From Welwitschia mirabilis (Eukaryota > Gnetophyta > Gnetopsida > Welwitschiales): a DNA stretch of 60,847 nt. A program made the position numbers and the translations under genes. The stretch's first letter is position 1. Every line of letters begins with the position of its first letter. The notes below the pieces were generated by a model, which saw nothing but the letters and a program-made list of their open reading frames with translations, ran no database searches and was not told the origin of the DNA. Below, piece after piece: positions 47,883 through 58,890 of this stretch. The DNA lies in assembly GCA_051453625.1 (NCBI GenBank), contig JBOZIK010000001.1, forward strand, positions 235,635,757 through 235,696,603, given 5' to 3'.

Positions 47883-48309
47883 AGACTATAAGAACCTAGA
47901 GGATTATAACTATCTAGATAAGTACCTGGAATTTTAGTTCAGGTTATTTTTTTGAAATAGTACTATATTTTTATTGTAGTTTGTAGGTTTATTTTGGCAA
48001 CTTTCATTTGTTCATAGTTTAAAAATTCACTATCATCCTTACTTTCATCCCCATGACACTAGAGATGTCTAGATTTTTTTAAGTTTATTTTTGTTTTTTG
48101 CAAATCTTTCTTCTATGAAATAGAAGTAATAAGAATTCTATCATCTTCTTAATCATTCCCACGACATGCTAGATAATAGTCTATTTGTTTAGTTATGGCA
48201 ATTTTTCTCTAATTTTAGTTTTCTACTATAGTGATTTTTATTCCTCTTGTCATCTTGATGACCAAGTGGATGACTATTAGTTATTTTTTATTTTAGTTTT
48301 TATTTTCTA
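47883..48309 (+). other. Element D leader
   Basis: Non-coding; carries several CATCC/GATGAC modules, clearest at 48249-48254 with 48269-48274. Confidence 0.6.
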
Positions 48310-50220
48310 TCTAAGGTATGTCAGACATGATGAATTCTAGTAGAATGAGTAAATATGAACAAAAGCAAAACTTGATTATAAAAAATATCAAATAAGGATT
48401 ATTCGACTTTGAGCAAAATTCATGTACACACATTCTAGGTACAAAAATTTTAATAATTGAAGAAGAATATTTTTCTACTTTTATTATTTCAAAATCTACT
48501 TTTATAAAAAAAATTATAGCATAGAAGTAGATCATATCATTTCTTCTTCATCTATGTCAAAATACTTGCATAAATAAAAACAAGTTACTTTATCTAATAC
48601 ATCAATCATGATAAGAAATTCTAATTCAAACACAAATGTTACTCTTAGATATTTAATTCCTAATAGAAAATGTAAAATCAAAATCCTTTTAGTTTATCTA
48701 TCCATAATGATGTAGAATTAAGAAATTTAAGTGCCTCTCCAATATTTTTGAGGAAACCTGAGGAAGACCCTTTCCAACATCTAGTTGACATTAAACAACT
48801 TGTTCTTACCTCAACAAATGAAAAGAAATGCAATAGTAATCATACTTATATAATTATTTTTCCAGCCATACTTAAAGGAGAGGCAAAACTTTAGCTTAAA
48901 ACCACTCCACACAAGAGTTTTAAATCATCAAGTAAAGTTTAAGAACTTTTTATTAAATGATTTTTTAGTGAAAGTACCATGATAAAAAGAAGAAAGAAAG
49001 TTACCAACTTTCAGTAACAACGTCATGAGAATTATGTTATAATATATGAGCATTTTATAATAGCTATCCATTCCAAACCTATTAATGAATTATAGAAAGA
49101 TGAATTAGTTAATTATTTCTACAGTGGATTAAATAGTCAAACTAAATAACTTATAGACTTTTCTTATAGTGGCAACTTAATGAGCTTAGTTTTAAAGGAT
49201 GCATTGAATGTGTTGGAAAATCTAATAGAGGTAAGTCAAAATTGGTCAAAACCCACTAAAGAAAATTAAACTGTAAGCTAAATTATAAAAGATTTAAAAG
49301 AAGTTAGACATGATAAAGAATAAGAAGAGAGGTGATTCAACCAACGTAATTAAGGATTTCACTACCACTTTGAAGAAGTACACTCAATTAATAGTTGATG
49401 CAAAGGTAGTAAAAGATGAAAACATAACTTCAACATGTCATATTTGTGAAGACAACTCTTATCTAACTAAAGAGTATTACTTATTACTAACTTGTAAAGA
49501 GATGGTGTTTGAGAAGGTGTGTGCATTCAATCAAAGAACACCTAACTTTAAAAGCTAACCACAATTTCAACAAAGATTATATGGACAATCACAATGGACA
49601 CATCTTGAGCATAGATTCAAGAATTCAAATTTCCAACCAAATAACCTCAATTTTCAACCAACTCAAAATGATCCACTTAGAGATTCCATAGAATAATTGA
49701 AGAAGGTGCAAGAAAAGACTAATAGTAATATTAAAAGTGTAGTGAATGTGCTTCAAAAAATTATGCTTACTAAATAAATATCATAAGGGTCTCTTACATC
49801 TCAACCTTTACCAAACACAAATGAAGTCAAGAGAGATTTAAAAGTAGTAATAAGAAGTGAAAATGACATAACACCTCCTACCCATAAGGTTTTAATTTCT
49901 AAAAATAATGAAAAAGGTAACAAAGAAGATGATGTAGAAATTTTGGACTTATATAACTTCCCATCAGCATCACATGCTAAGATCATTACTAAAAATTCTT
50001 AACAAGAAAACAAAAGGAAGAAACCATCTACTTCTTGTTTTGATAGGTTAAACATGAATCCTATGTATGATGAGGACCTACAAACCTTGATGCAATAGGT
50101 AAACATTAACTTATCTTTTTGGAGACTATTGCAAGAAAATTTTAAATATTCTAACTTATGAAAAGACCTAGTAAGAAGAAAAAAAACATATTATTCCTAG
50201 CAAAGTTTTTCTTGCTCAAT
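48310..50220 (+). pseudogene. Element D gag
   Basis: Starts near MSDMMNSSRMSKYEQK. Then SIHNDVELRNLSA, KPEEDPFQHLVDIKQLV, IIFPAILKGEAKL and ELVNYFYSGLNSQTK, then IDFSYSGNLMSL. This follows the Athila/Tat gag order. Near 49430-49490 it reads TCHICEDNSYLTKEY, a knuckle-like motif with the last Cys lost. A hinge with an acidic run follows at 49920-49980. Multiple stops, several of them where the family would have Trp or Gln. Confidence 0.85.
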
Positions 50221-50820
50221 CTATTTCTAATGTAGTCATGAAAAAGTGTCCTAAATTTGAAGACCCTAGGGTAGCAACAGTGGGTGTCACTTTGAAAGAA
50301 AACAAAAGAATTTAAAAAGTTTTAATTGACATAGGAGTTGATATAAACATCATGCCTCTTCACANNNNNNNNNNNNNNNNNNNNNNNNNNNNNNNNNNNN
50401 NNNNNNNNNNNNNNNNNNNNNNNNNNNNNNNNNNNNNNNNNNNNNNNNNNNNNNNNNNNNNNNNTATGAACATCATGCCTCTTCACATATTTAAAAGACT
50501 TAGGTTGAAAAATAGAATAGAATCTACATGAATTATCTTGAAATTGGTTGATACTTCAATTAAAAAGCCCTTAAGTATTATCAATTACTTAGTCATCCAA
50601 ATAGAGGAAGTTTTTTACCCCATAGATATAGTCATTGAGGTATAACGTGATGGAGGTTATCCCCTATCCTTAAAAAGAACCTTTTGTGCAACTACCCATT
50701 ATATCATTGATACATGAACTGAAATGATGGAATGTCATATAGGCAATAAGAAGTTCATCATTTAAGTTTTTAATTCTACTAAAAAAGACGTAGAATATGA
50801 GTTTACTTAGAATAAGAACT
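50221..50820 (+). pseudogene. Element D aspartic protease
   Basis: Reads KKCPKFEDPRVATVGVTLKE, then VLIDIGVDINIMPLH where the family has CDLGASVNLMPL, then LKLVDTSIKKPLSIINY, IDIVIEV and LKRTFCATTHYIIDT. Full Athila-type protease order. The catalytic Asp of the D-x-G is retained. A 100-N gap (50365-50464) sits right after it, with ~20 bp repeated across the gap. Confidence 0.85.
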
Positions 50821-52000
50821 TAAACCAACCTTATTTTTATAACATCATCTAATTAAGGAGATATTAATAATGCTTCACAAACCAACTTTATATGATAACT
50901 AGGCTGAAGTAAACTATATTAAGTATGAGGAGGAGTAATCATTTAACTAAAAAGAAATCCAACATGTTTACTCAATAGAAAACCTTTTTGAAGAGTGTCA
51001 TCCCACGTCCATTGTCCCCATGACAGATAGGATGACAAGTGAAAATTTCATCCTAGAACTTAAGGAGTTGCTCCAAGGTTTAAAATATATTTTCCTATCC
51101 AACAATCTAAAGAAATATTTAATAATAAGTAACCTTATTACTCCTCAATAAGATTTCAACTTGATTTCACTCTTAACTTTTAAAAAAGATGCCTTTACTT
51201 AGACCCATAAAGACTTTGCTATCATCCATCTTTCCATAGTCCAATATAAAATTTACCTTGAGGATAATGCTAAACCTATTAGGTAACCCTAATAAAGGCT
51301 TAACCTAGCCTTAAACAAGTAGTTAAATATTAAATTATTAAACTTATAGNNNNNNNNNNNNNNNNNNNNNNNNNNNNNNNNNNNNNNNNNNNNNNNNNNN
51401 NNNNNNNNNNNNNNNNNNNNNNNNNNNNNNNNNNNNNNNNNNNNNNNNNNNNNNNNNNNNNNNNNNNNNNNNNNNNNNNNNNNNNNNNNNNNNNNNNNNN
51501 NNNNNNNNNNNNNNNNNNNNNNNNNNNNNNNNNNNNNNNNNNNNNNNNNNNNNNNNNNNNNNNNNNNNNNNNNNNNNNNNNNNNNNNNNNNNNNNNNNNN
51601 NNNNNNNNNNNNATCTTTGCCTTTAGACAAATGCCTTTTGGACTTTGCAATGCACCTCAGAATTTCTAATAATCAATGATGGGAATCTTTTCTAACATGA
51701 TAGAAGATCCTATTGAAATCTTTATGGATGACTTATCCATCTTTGATGAAACTTTTAAAAAAAATCACAAAAAGATTAGAGAAATTCTTAGATCGATATA
51801 TAGAAAGTGACCTACATTTAAGTTGGAAAAAAAATTTTCTCCTTGTAAAACATGGAATTATTTTAGGTTACCACATTTCAAAGGAAGGGATTAATATGAA
51901 TCCTATAAAAGTTGATATCATTAAAAACCTTAGTCGTCTAACTAATGTCAAATAAGCTAGATCATTTTTTAGTTATGTTAGTCTTTATCATCATTTTATT
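50821..52000 (+). pseudogene. Element D reverse transcriptase, active-site Asp pair retained
   Basis: Linker: NFILELKELLQGLKYIFL, then YKIYLEDNAKPIR. After a 263-N gap (51350-51612): FAFRQMPFGLCNAP, then GIFSNMIEDPIEIFMDDLSI with the M-D-D core intact, then ILGYHISKEGINMNP. It is the best preserved RT of the Athila-like copies here. Stops remain, so no full protein. Confidence 0.9.
50996..51037 (+). repeat. Short inverted-repeat module inside element D pol
   Basis: TGTCATCC (50996-51003) and GGATGACA (51030-51037) form a perfect 8-bp inverted repeat in the protease-RT linker. Similar modules recur in the LTRs and leaders of all Athila-like copies here. Confidence 0.7.
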
Positions 52001-52004
52001 TATG

Positions 52005-52570
52005 ATTATGCTAAGGTTTATAAAACCCTTTACTTATTACTTAAAAAAATGCTAAATTTTATTATACTGATTCATGTCAAATTGCATTTGATACACTTAA
52101 GGAAAATATTTCTTCTGGACCTATTGTCATGCATCTTGATTAGACTAAATATTTGAACTCATGTATTATGTAAGCAACATTATTGTGGGTGGGGTTCTTG
52201 GCTAAAAATATGAAAATGATTTTAAATTCATATATTATCTTAGTAAAACTTTGTCCAAATCCCAATCTAGCTATAATACTATGGAAAGGGAAATGCTTAC
52301 CATCATCTTTTTCTTTGATCATCTTCAACATTATATTCTTAACTTTCACATTAATGTTTACACAAATCATGTAGCCATATGATGTCTTATAACTAAGAAA
52401 TATTCTAGTGTTAAAATTGTTAAGTAGATCCTTTTTATGCAATAATTCAATCTCACCATCATCAATAAGGCTAAACAACATAATAGCATTGTAGATCACC
52501 TATCTCGACTTTCTTATTATTATGATGAATTTCCCATAAACAAACCATTTCTAAATAAATAACTATTTAC
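52005..52570 (+). pseudogene. Element D RNase H
   Basis: Reads YYLSKTLSKSQSSYNTMERE, then FFDHLQHYILNFHINVYTNH, LFMQ-stop-FNLTIINKA and SIVDHLSRL, then PINKPFLNK. Matches the Athila-type RNase H to its end. Confidence 0.85.
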
Positions 52571-52599
52571 TTTTGAACAAATTTATGTCATCTTTTTCA

Positions 52600-53890
52600 C
52601 TCATCCCACTCCTTAGTATCTGATATTGTTAACTATCTTATTACAATGAAAACTCTTTAGCATTAGAACCATAACCAATGAAAATATTTTCTCCATAGGA
52701 TTAGTGATTATGAGTGGAATGAACCCCATCTTTATAGAAGATGAAAAGACTAGATCATGTTTAAATATATGCCTAAATAAGAAAGCTTATAAATCCTTAC
52801 CCATTACCATGGTAGGGTATGTGTGAAATACTTTCATGGCCAAAAGAATACAATAAAATTTATTCACTCTAGTTTTAATTGGCCTACCCTTTTTAAAAAC
52901 TCATTTGACTTTATTAGAAGGTGTAATGCTTGTCAACATTATGGTAGCCTAACTCATTCTTAAGATATGCCCCTTAAACCTATGCTTGAATGTAAACCTT
53001 TTTATTATTAGGTGATTTATCTTATACACTCTATTAAATCACCTTTTCATGACAAAAGTTACATCCTAGTAGCCATTGATTATGTTACTAAATGGGTCAA
53101 AGTTGTTCCTATTACTAAGAATAATGCTCAAACCATTTGCAATTTTATTTGAAATCATATCTTTCAATGTTTTGATTTTCCATGAATCATCATTAGTGAT
53201 CAAGGAACTTATTTTATTAATAATCTTCTTTAGAAACTTCTTTTATCTATTATCGTTAGATATAGAATTGCATGTACTTATCATTCACAAACTAATGGCC
53301 AAGTTTAAAATGCAGATGAAAAAATTAAAAGGATTTTTTAAAATTTAATATTTGTTAATAATAAAACTTGGTTCTATAAACTTATTAATGTTCTTTAGGC
53401 TTACCATAATACTTGAAATAACTCTCTAGGTTTCTCACCATATGAACTTCTATACAAAAAGGATTGTTTCTTACCAATTAATGCTTGCTATAACTCTTAT
53501 CAATTCACTCATAAACTTAAACTTATAAACTTAGATGAAAATTTTAAAACTTGATTACCCAAATTAATCATTTAGATGAAAAGTGTACTTATGTCATACA
53601 TCATCAACTCATTCATAAAGCCTAAGCCAAGTTAAAACATGACAAAAAGACTCTCAGTAAGTAATTTGAACCTGGTCAACTTGTCTTTTTATATAATACC
53701 CAAACACACCTTTTACACAATAAGTTAACCTCTAAATGATTAGGTTGTTATCTTATAGAATAATGGTATTCCAATGGCTTAGTTAAAATATTTAATCCAA
53801 ACACTAAGGAAATTAAAAAAGTTAATAAACAAATGTTAAACATTTATGAGTCATCTACTAATAAAATGTTGGACATGATAGAATAACTTG
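52600..53890 (+). pseudogene. Element D integrase
   Basis: Core: KWVKVVPITKNNAQTICNFI, then IIISDQGTYFINN, then ACTYHSQTNGQV and LGFSPYELLYKKDCFLPINA. C-terminus: KKTLSK-stop-FEPGQLVFLYNT, then HNKLTSK and a stop where the family has Trp. Both the SDQG and YH.QTNGQ motifs are readable. Zinc-binding region decayed. Confidence 0.85.
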
Positions 53891-55677
53891 TCTTGGAAGG
53901 TTCTCTCAATAGTGAGGACTTTCCTCTTGTTATTATCTAAATTATTCATAACTCATTCCTTGTGTAGACATCATACTATCACTTGAATATCTTTAACTTG
54001 ACTTATGTATTTACTTTATAAAGTTACCATGATTAGTAATCTTTTATTTGGGCACATTAAGATGATAATATTGGATTGAACCAATCTTAAGACCTTTGTA
54101 TATATATAAAATTCATTTAAAGGGAAGATGCCTTAGTTATTTTGCTTTCTTTCATTGGTGTGAGTAATTAGTTATTTTTGCATGTTCTTACCTGTTCCTT
54201 ATCTCATTACTTTACTTTTATCCTTAGGAGTACTTAGCAATGTGGAATATTTTCACTAAAAAAATAGAAAAAGAAAAGAAAAATAGAAATAAAGATCATA
54301 ATATTTTGTATCTAAGTTAAAACCATGATTACCATGATGTCCTACTGCAAGTGCAATGGGGAAACATTTCTAGAGAGGGGTCTTTGGTAGTGTGATATGG
54401 TAGCTATGGAAACTCCACTAGGAAGTTAGTTGGCCATGTTNNNNNNNNNNNNNNNNNNNNNNNNNNNNNNNNNNNNNNNNNNNNNNNNNNNNNNNNNNNN
54501 NNNNNNNNNNNNNNNNNNNNNNNNNNNNNNNNNNNNNNNNACTTAGCAATGTGGAATATTTTCACTAAAAAAATAGAAAAAAAAATAGAAATAAAGATCA
54601 TAATATTTTGTATCTAAGCTAAAACCATGATTACCATGATGTCCTACTACAAGTGCAATGGGGAAACATTTCTAGAGAGGGGCCTTTGGTAGTGTGATAT
54701 GGTAGCTATGGAAACTCCACTAGGAAGTTAGTTGTCCATGTTATGTGGGTCCTTACTCTTTTGACAATGGTTGTACTTTTCNNNNNNNNNNNNNNNNNNN
54801 NNNNNCTTAGAGGCTACAAAGTTAGTTATGTCCTTGATAACATTATAGGTATTTCTTATTTTTTAGACTCCTTTTACATATATTACTTCCACATGATCAT
54901 TCTACTTTTCTAGATTCTAATGTTGCTTTGATATGTGAGCTAGTGAATTCATATTTCTATAGATTTTTATCTTATCTTTCATTTTGTTAATGTTAGACAT
55001 ACTTAACATCATCATAATCATTTCCTATTTGAATGATTCTTTATGAATTTTTACATACATCATGCATTTCTTATCAGATGATTTTATGATTGTTAATAAG
55101 GAAATTTTTCAGATTAGTATTTAGAATAAATAAATAATATTCTTTATATTTGTAGTTGTCCATTTTCATTTTGTTTTTCTTTAGATATTTTGTTGGGTTT
55201 TTCAAAGTTATTTCTATACTTTTTCAAAGTAATATTATGGATCTGATCATTTAGTAGTTTTTTATTAATTTTACTCATATCTTCTATCTATGAGGGTTGT
55301 TGTTTCTTTTTTGATAGGTGATGATGATACTTTTGAGTTTTAATTCTTACTTTTCCATGCTTATGGAGTTCAGGCACATTTGAGGAGTTCTTCTGAGCAT
55401 TATTTTCTTCTACTTAGTGCATCATTTTTACTTTAACACCCTTTTCTCATAAGTCTCTTTTTACCATGGTCATGTGTTTTAGGATAATTCTTTACTTTTT
55501 ATATTCTTCCTGATTTTTTGCTATTTTTCTACTACTTGACTGCTTTTAGACTTTTTCTTGTTTTTCTGTCTTTTCAAACATCTCATTTAATTAGTGTTAT
55601 TCCATGTCTATTATCCCCATGATAAATAGAACAATAATTATTCTTTTCACTCTATTGCAATCTAGGATGTCTTATAT
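53891..55677 (+). other. Element D 3' non-coding region
   Basis: Long non-coding block shared with elements A and BC. It contains a 100-N gap (54441-54540) flanked by ~205 bp of near-identical sequence (54232-54440 and 54541-54742), and a 24-N gap at 54782-54805. No convincing polypurine tract right at the LTR edge. Confidence 0.7.
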
Positions 55678-56287
55678 TGTAACACCAACTTAGATGTATT
55701 TGATAGGGTATTTTGAGTTGTTTTGTAGATAAACTAATAGATAAATGCCTANNNNNNNNNNNNNNNNNNNNNNNNNNNNNNNNNNNNNNNNNNNNNNNNN
55801 NNNNNNNNNNNNNNNNNNNNNNNNNNNNNNNNNNNNNNNNNNNNNNNNNNNNNNNNNNNNNNNNNNNNNNNNNNNNNNNNNNNNNNNNNNNNNNNNNNNN
55901 NNNNNNNNNNNNNNNNNNNNNNNNNNNNNNNNNNNNNNNNNNNNNNNNNNNNNNNNNNNNNNNNNNNNNNNNNNNNNNNNNNNNNNNNNNNNNNNNNNNN
56001 NNNNNNNNNNNNNNNNNNNNNNNNNNNNNNNNNNNNNNNTATCTCCCAAAATAGTCAATAACAATTTGCATGCAAATCATAGACAGTTAAACTGAAAGCT
56101 AAACAGATAACTCATTGTCAATCCTTGTCGTCTCCTCCATCATCCAGATGGCCAGAAGGATGACACTTTTCTCTATTACTTTTATAGAATGTATTCCCGA
56201 GTTGTCACCTGCTTATTGTGACTTTCTTATGCATGTTAGCTAAAGTCTCTATTATGCTTTTCTATCAATTAACTTTCCTTTTTTGTC

Positions 56288-56295
56288 TATAAATA
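56288..56295 (+). promoter_or_regulatory. TATA box in LTR-E1
   Basis: TATAAATA in GTCTATAAATAAAGGTCTC, conserved exactly in LTR-E2. Confidence 0.75.
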
Positions 56296-56412
56296 AAGGT
56301 CTCTTCCTTGATTTTTAATCATCTTCGACAGTACCTGACATTCTTGTGACAGAAGATCTTGGAATCGGAGAACCATCTTGTAATCCATAGAGACGTTATC
56401 TTAGTATTGGAC

Positions 56413-56845
56413 NNNNNNNNNNNNNNNNNNNNNNNNNNNNNNNNNNNNNNNNNNNNNNNNNNNNNNNNNNNNNNNNNNNNNNNNNNNNNNNNNNNNNNNN
56501 NNNNNNNNNNNNNNNNNNNNNNNNNNNNNNNNNNNNNNNNNNNNNNNNNNNNNNNNNNNNNNNNNNNNNNNNNNNNNNNNNNNNNNNNNNNNNNNNNNNN
56601 NNNNNNNNNNNNNNNNNNNNNNNNNNNNNNNNNNNNNNNNNNNNNNNNNNNNNNNNNNNNNNNNNNNNNNNNNNNNNNNNNNNNNNNNNNNNNNNNNNNN
56701 NNNNNNNNNNNNNNNNNNNNNNNNNNNNNNNNNNNNNNNNNNNNNNNNNNNNNNNNNNNNNNNNNNNNNNNNNNNNNNNNNNNNNNNNNNNNNNNNNNNN
56801 NNNNNNNNNNNNNNNNNNNNNNNNNNNNNNNNNNNNNNNNNNNNN
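56413..56845. other. Assembly gap, 433 N
   Basis: Within LTR-E1, downstream of the TATA box; LTR-E2 supplies the corresponding sequence. Confidence 0.9.
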
Positions 56846-56866
56846 TAAATACACACCGTAATAAAT

Positions 56867-56884
56867 TGGCACCGTTGTTGAGGA
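56867..56884 (+). promoter_or_regulatory. Primer-binding site of E, copy 1 (tRNA-Asp type)
   Basis: TGGCACCGTTGTTGAGGA matches 14 of 18 positions of the tRNA-Asp complement; all four differences are transitions. Confidence 0.85.
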
Positions 56885-57359
56885 AGGCCGCTTGAAAATT
56901 AAGAGTTGTCATTGCTTCAGTAGATATTCTGGATGTTTACTGCAGCATTGGTGTACCAATACTCTATAAGTAGTTTATTTCAACTTTTAACTTTTTACTA
57001 ACCTCTAACGTTCCCTCCATCATCCAGACGTCATAGTCAGACAACCATTCCCTTTTCTGCTTTCCCTCGTTCTATGATTTTTTGTGTTTTTTTGCCTCTA
57101 TCATCTCAGGTATCATCCGAATGACATACAGGACGATACACAGGATAGCACTGAAACTAGATGGTTAAGATTAGAAAAGGTGAAAAATACGAGAGAGCGA
57201 TAATTTATTGCAAAAAATATCCAAGAAGGTTTGCTAAATTTTGAAATTGAAATTAACCCAGATATGCAAACTTTAGAATTTCCTGAAATTTTTTATTCTA
57301 ATTCTGCAAAAGAATCTAAATTTAATTTTAAAGAATTTAATGTCATGTTGACCTCTCAT
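56885..57359 (+). pseudogene. Element E copy 1: leader and gag start
   Basis: The leader carries a 9-bp inverted repeat with one mismatch (57110-57118 and 57131-57139). The gag start near 57190 reads ENIQ...GLLNFEIEI-like sequence, then MQTLEFPEIFYSNSAKESKF, and is cut by a 100-N gap. Diverged from the second copy at 58576-59150. Confidence 0.7.
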
Positions 57360-57459
57360 NNNNNNNNNNNNNNNNNNNNNNNNNNNNNNNNNNNNNNNNN
57401 NNNNNNNNNNNNNNNNNNNNNNNNNNNNNNNNNNNNNNNNNNNNNNNNNNNNNNNNNNN

Positions 57460-58554
57460 GCAGATAAACTAACAGATAAATGCTTAGTTCCTATGATAAT
57501 TGAGAATCAAGGAGCACAAGATGAAAACATGAAATTATCAGATAATTCACAAACATTTTATGTAGATACAAATAAGTATCATTTTTGGATAATTATTCCT
57601 ATAAATAACAAGGCATTAGACTGACAAAAGATCAAAAAAAGACTGTTGTCCACTTCATTGTCCACATAATAGTCAGGATGATAACTCCAATCAAGCAATA
57701 AACAGAGTTCTTTTGAGATAACTTACACCTGAACTAAAGATCTATCTACCAGACATCATCATCCACCTTTTTGTCTAGACGATACTAGTGGATAACATAT
57801 CAAAAACTAGTCGACAATAGTTTACATACAGTTAGATAAGGAGATAAACTAAGGTAGAATCAAAGTTTTAATTATATATTCTCATCATCTCCTTCTTCAT
57901 CTAGTTTACAATAAGGATGATACTGTTCTCCTATATTTTTATTGAATGTTTTCCCGAGTTATTGCTACTTTATCATGACTTTAGTTTACATGTCAACTAG
58001 GGTTTCTCTTCTACTTTTTTGTCAGTTCCCTTTCCTTTTCTGTCTATAAATAAAGGTCTCAACCTCGATCTTTAATCATCTTTAATAGTATCTAACATTC
58101 TCGTGACAGGAGATCTTGGGACTGGAAAATCATCTTGTAATCCAGAGAATGTTACCTTGGTGTTGGATGATGTATCCTTCATTAAGAAACGACTAATTTG
58201 TGATACAGATGTCTTTTATATCTTTAATATAAATTATCCTTTTTGTCAATAATTGCAAGAACTTATCCCTCATAGTTTATGTTGTTTAAGATTCGTGATA
58301 GGTTTTTTTGATTATATAGATTATGAGGGTAGCCTTTGTCAAGGTTGAGCTTAAATAGATTAGGTAAATCATTGTTTACTTTCTTAGATTAGTTTACATC
58401 AGCATCTTTTATTTCCATGCATTGCAATTTATTTCAGTACATTCGACATTTGGTTCACTTCTGACTATACTAGCATGCTATATTTTGCATCTTATTTCTA
58501 ATTAACAAGATTGTAATTAAAGCGTGAAACATTGCATAAATACGTACCACAACA
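57460..58554 (+). repeat. LTR-E2, first ~46 bp missing
   Basis: Parallel to LTR-E1 from GCAGATAAACTAACAG onward and ends ...CCACAACA. Complete apart from the start lost in the gap. TATA box at 58045-58052. Two CATCC modules near 57770 and 57890. Confidence 0.85.
58045..58052 (+). promoter_or_regulatory. TATA box in LTR-E2
   Basis: TATAAATA in the same context as in LTR-E1, followed about 75 bp later by the GTGACAGGAGATCTTGG block. Confidence 0.75.
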
Positions 58555-58557
58555 AAT

Positions 58558-58575
58558 TGGTGCCATTTCCAGGGA
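58558..58575 (+). promoter_or_regulatory. Primer-binding site of E, copy 2 (tRNA-Asp type)
   Basis: TGGTGCCATTTCCAGGGA matches 14 of 18 positions of the tRNA-Asp complement, three bases after the LTR end. Confidence 0.85.
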
Positions 58576-58890
58576 AGGCTACTTAGAAATCAAGAGTTGT
58601 CATTACTTCAGAGGATATTTTGGATATTTACTGCAGCATCGGTGTACTAGTACTCTGTAAGTATTTTATTCAGTTTTAACTTTTTACTAACCATTAATGT
58701 TTCTTTCATCATCCAAAAGTCATAATAAGATGACTATTCCCTTTTTTGCTTTTCCTCATTCTATGGTTATCTATTTTCTATCTCTATCATCTAGGTTATT
58801 GTCCCAACAACATACAGGATGATACCTTCTGAGAATCCAAAACTGAATGGTAAAAATAGGAAAAGGTAAAAAATACTAGAGAGAGAAGTG
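58576..58890 (+). other. Element E leader, copy 2
   Basis: Non-coding; carries TCATCC- and GGATGAT-type words near 58710 and 58815. Confidence 0.6.

Larger units (their letters stand above)
55678..56863 (+). repeat. LTR-E1, shared by element D (3') and element E (5')
   Basis: Starts TGTAACACCAACTTAG and ends before a primer site. It follows the 3' region of D and is followed by leader and gag of E, so it serves two elements. Gaps at 55752-56039 and 56413-56845. TATA box at 56288-56295. A TCATCC/GGATGA repeat lies at 56140-56163. Confidence 0.85.

Noticed and set aside
52140-52499. 119-codon minus-strand ORF
   Set aside because: Antisense to the element D RNase H, where family motifs are found on the plus strand.
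53076-53348. Hydrophobic plus-strand ORF that looks like a membrane protein
   Set aside because: It is an out-of-frame reading of the element D integrase core; the correct frame gives KWVKVVP and YHSQTNGQ.
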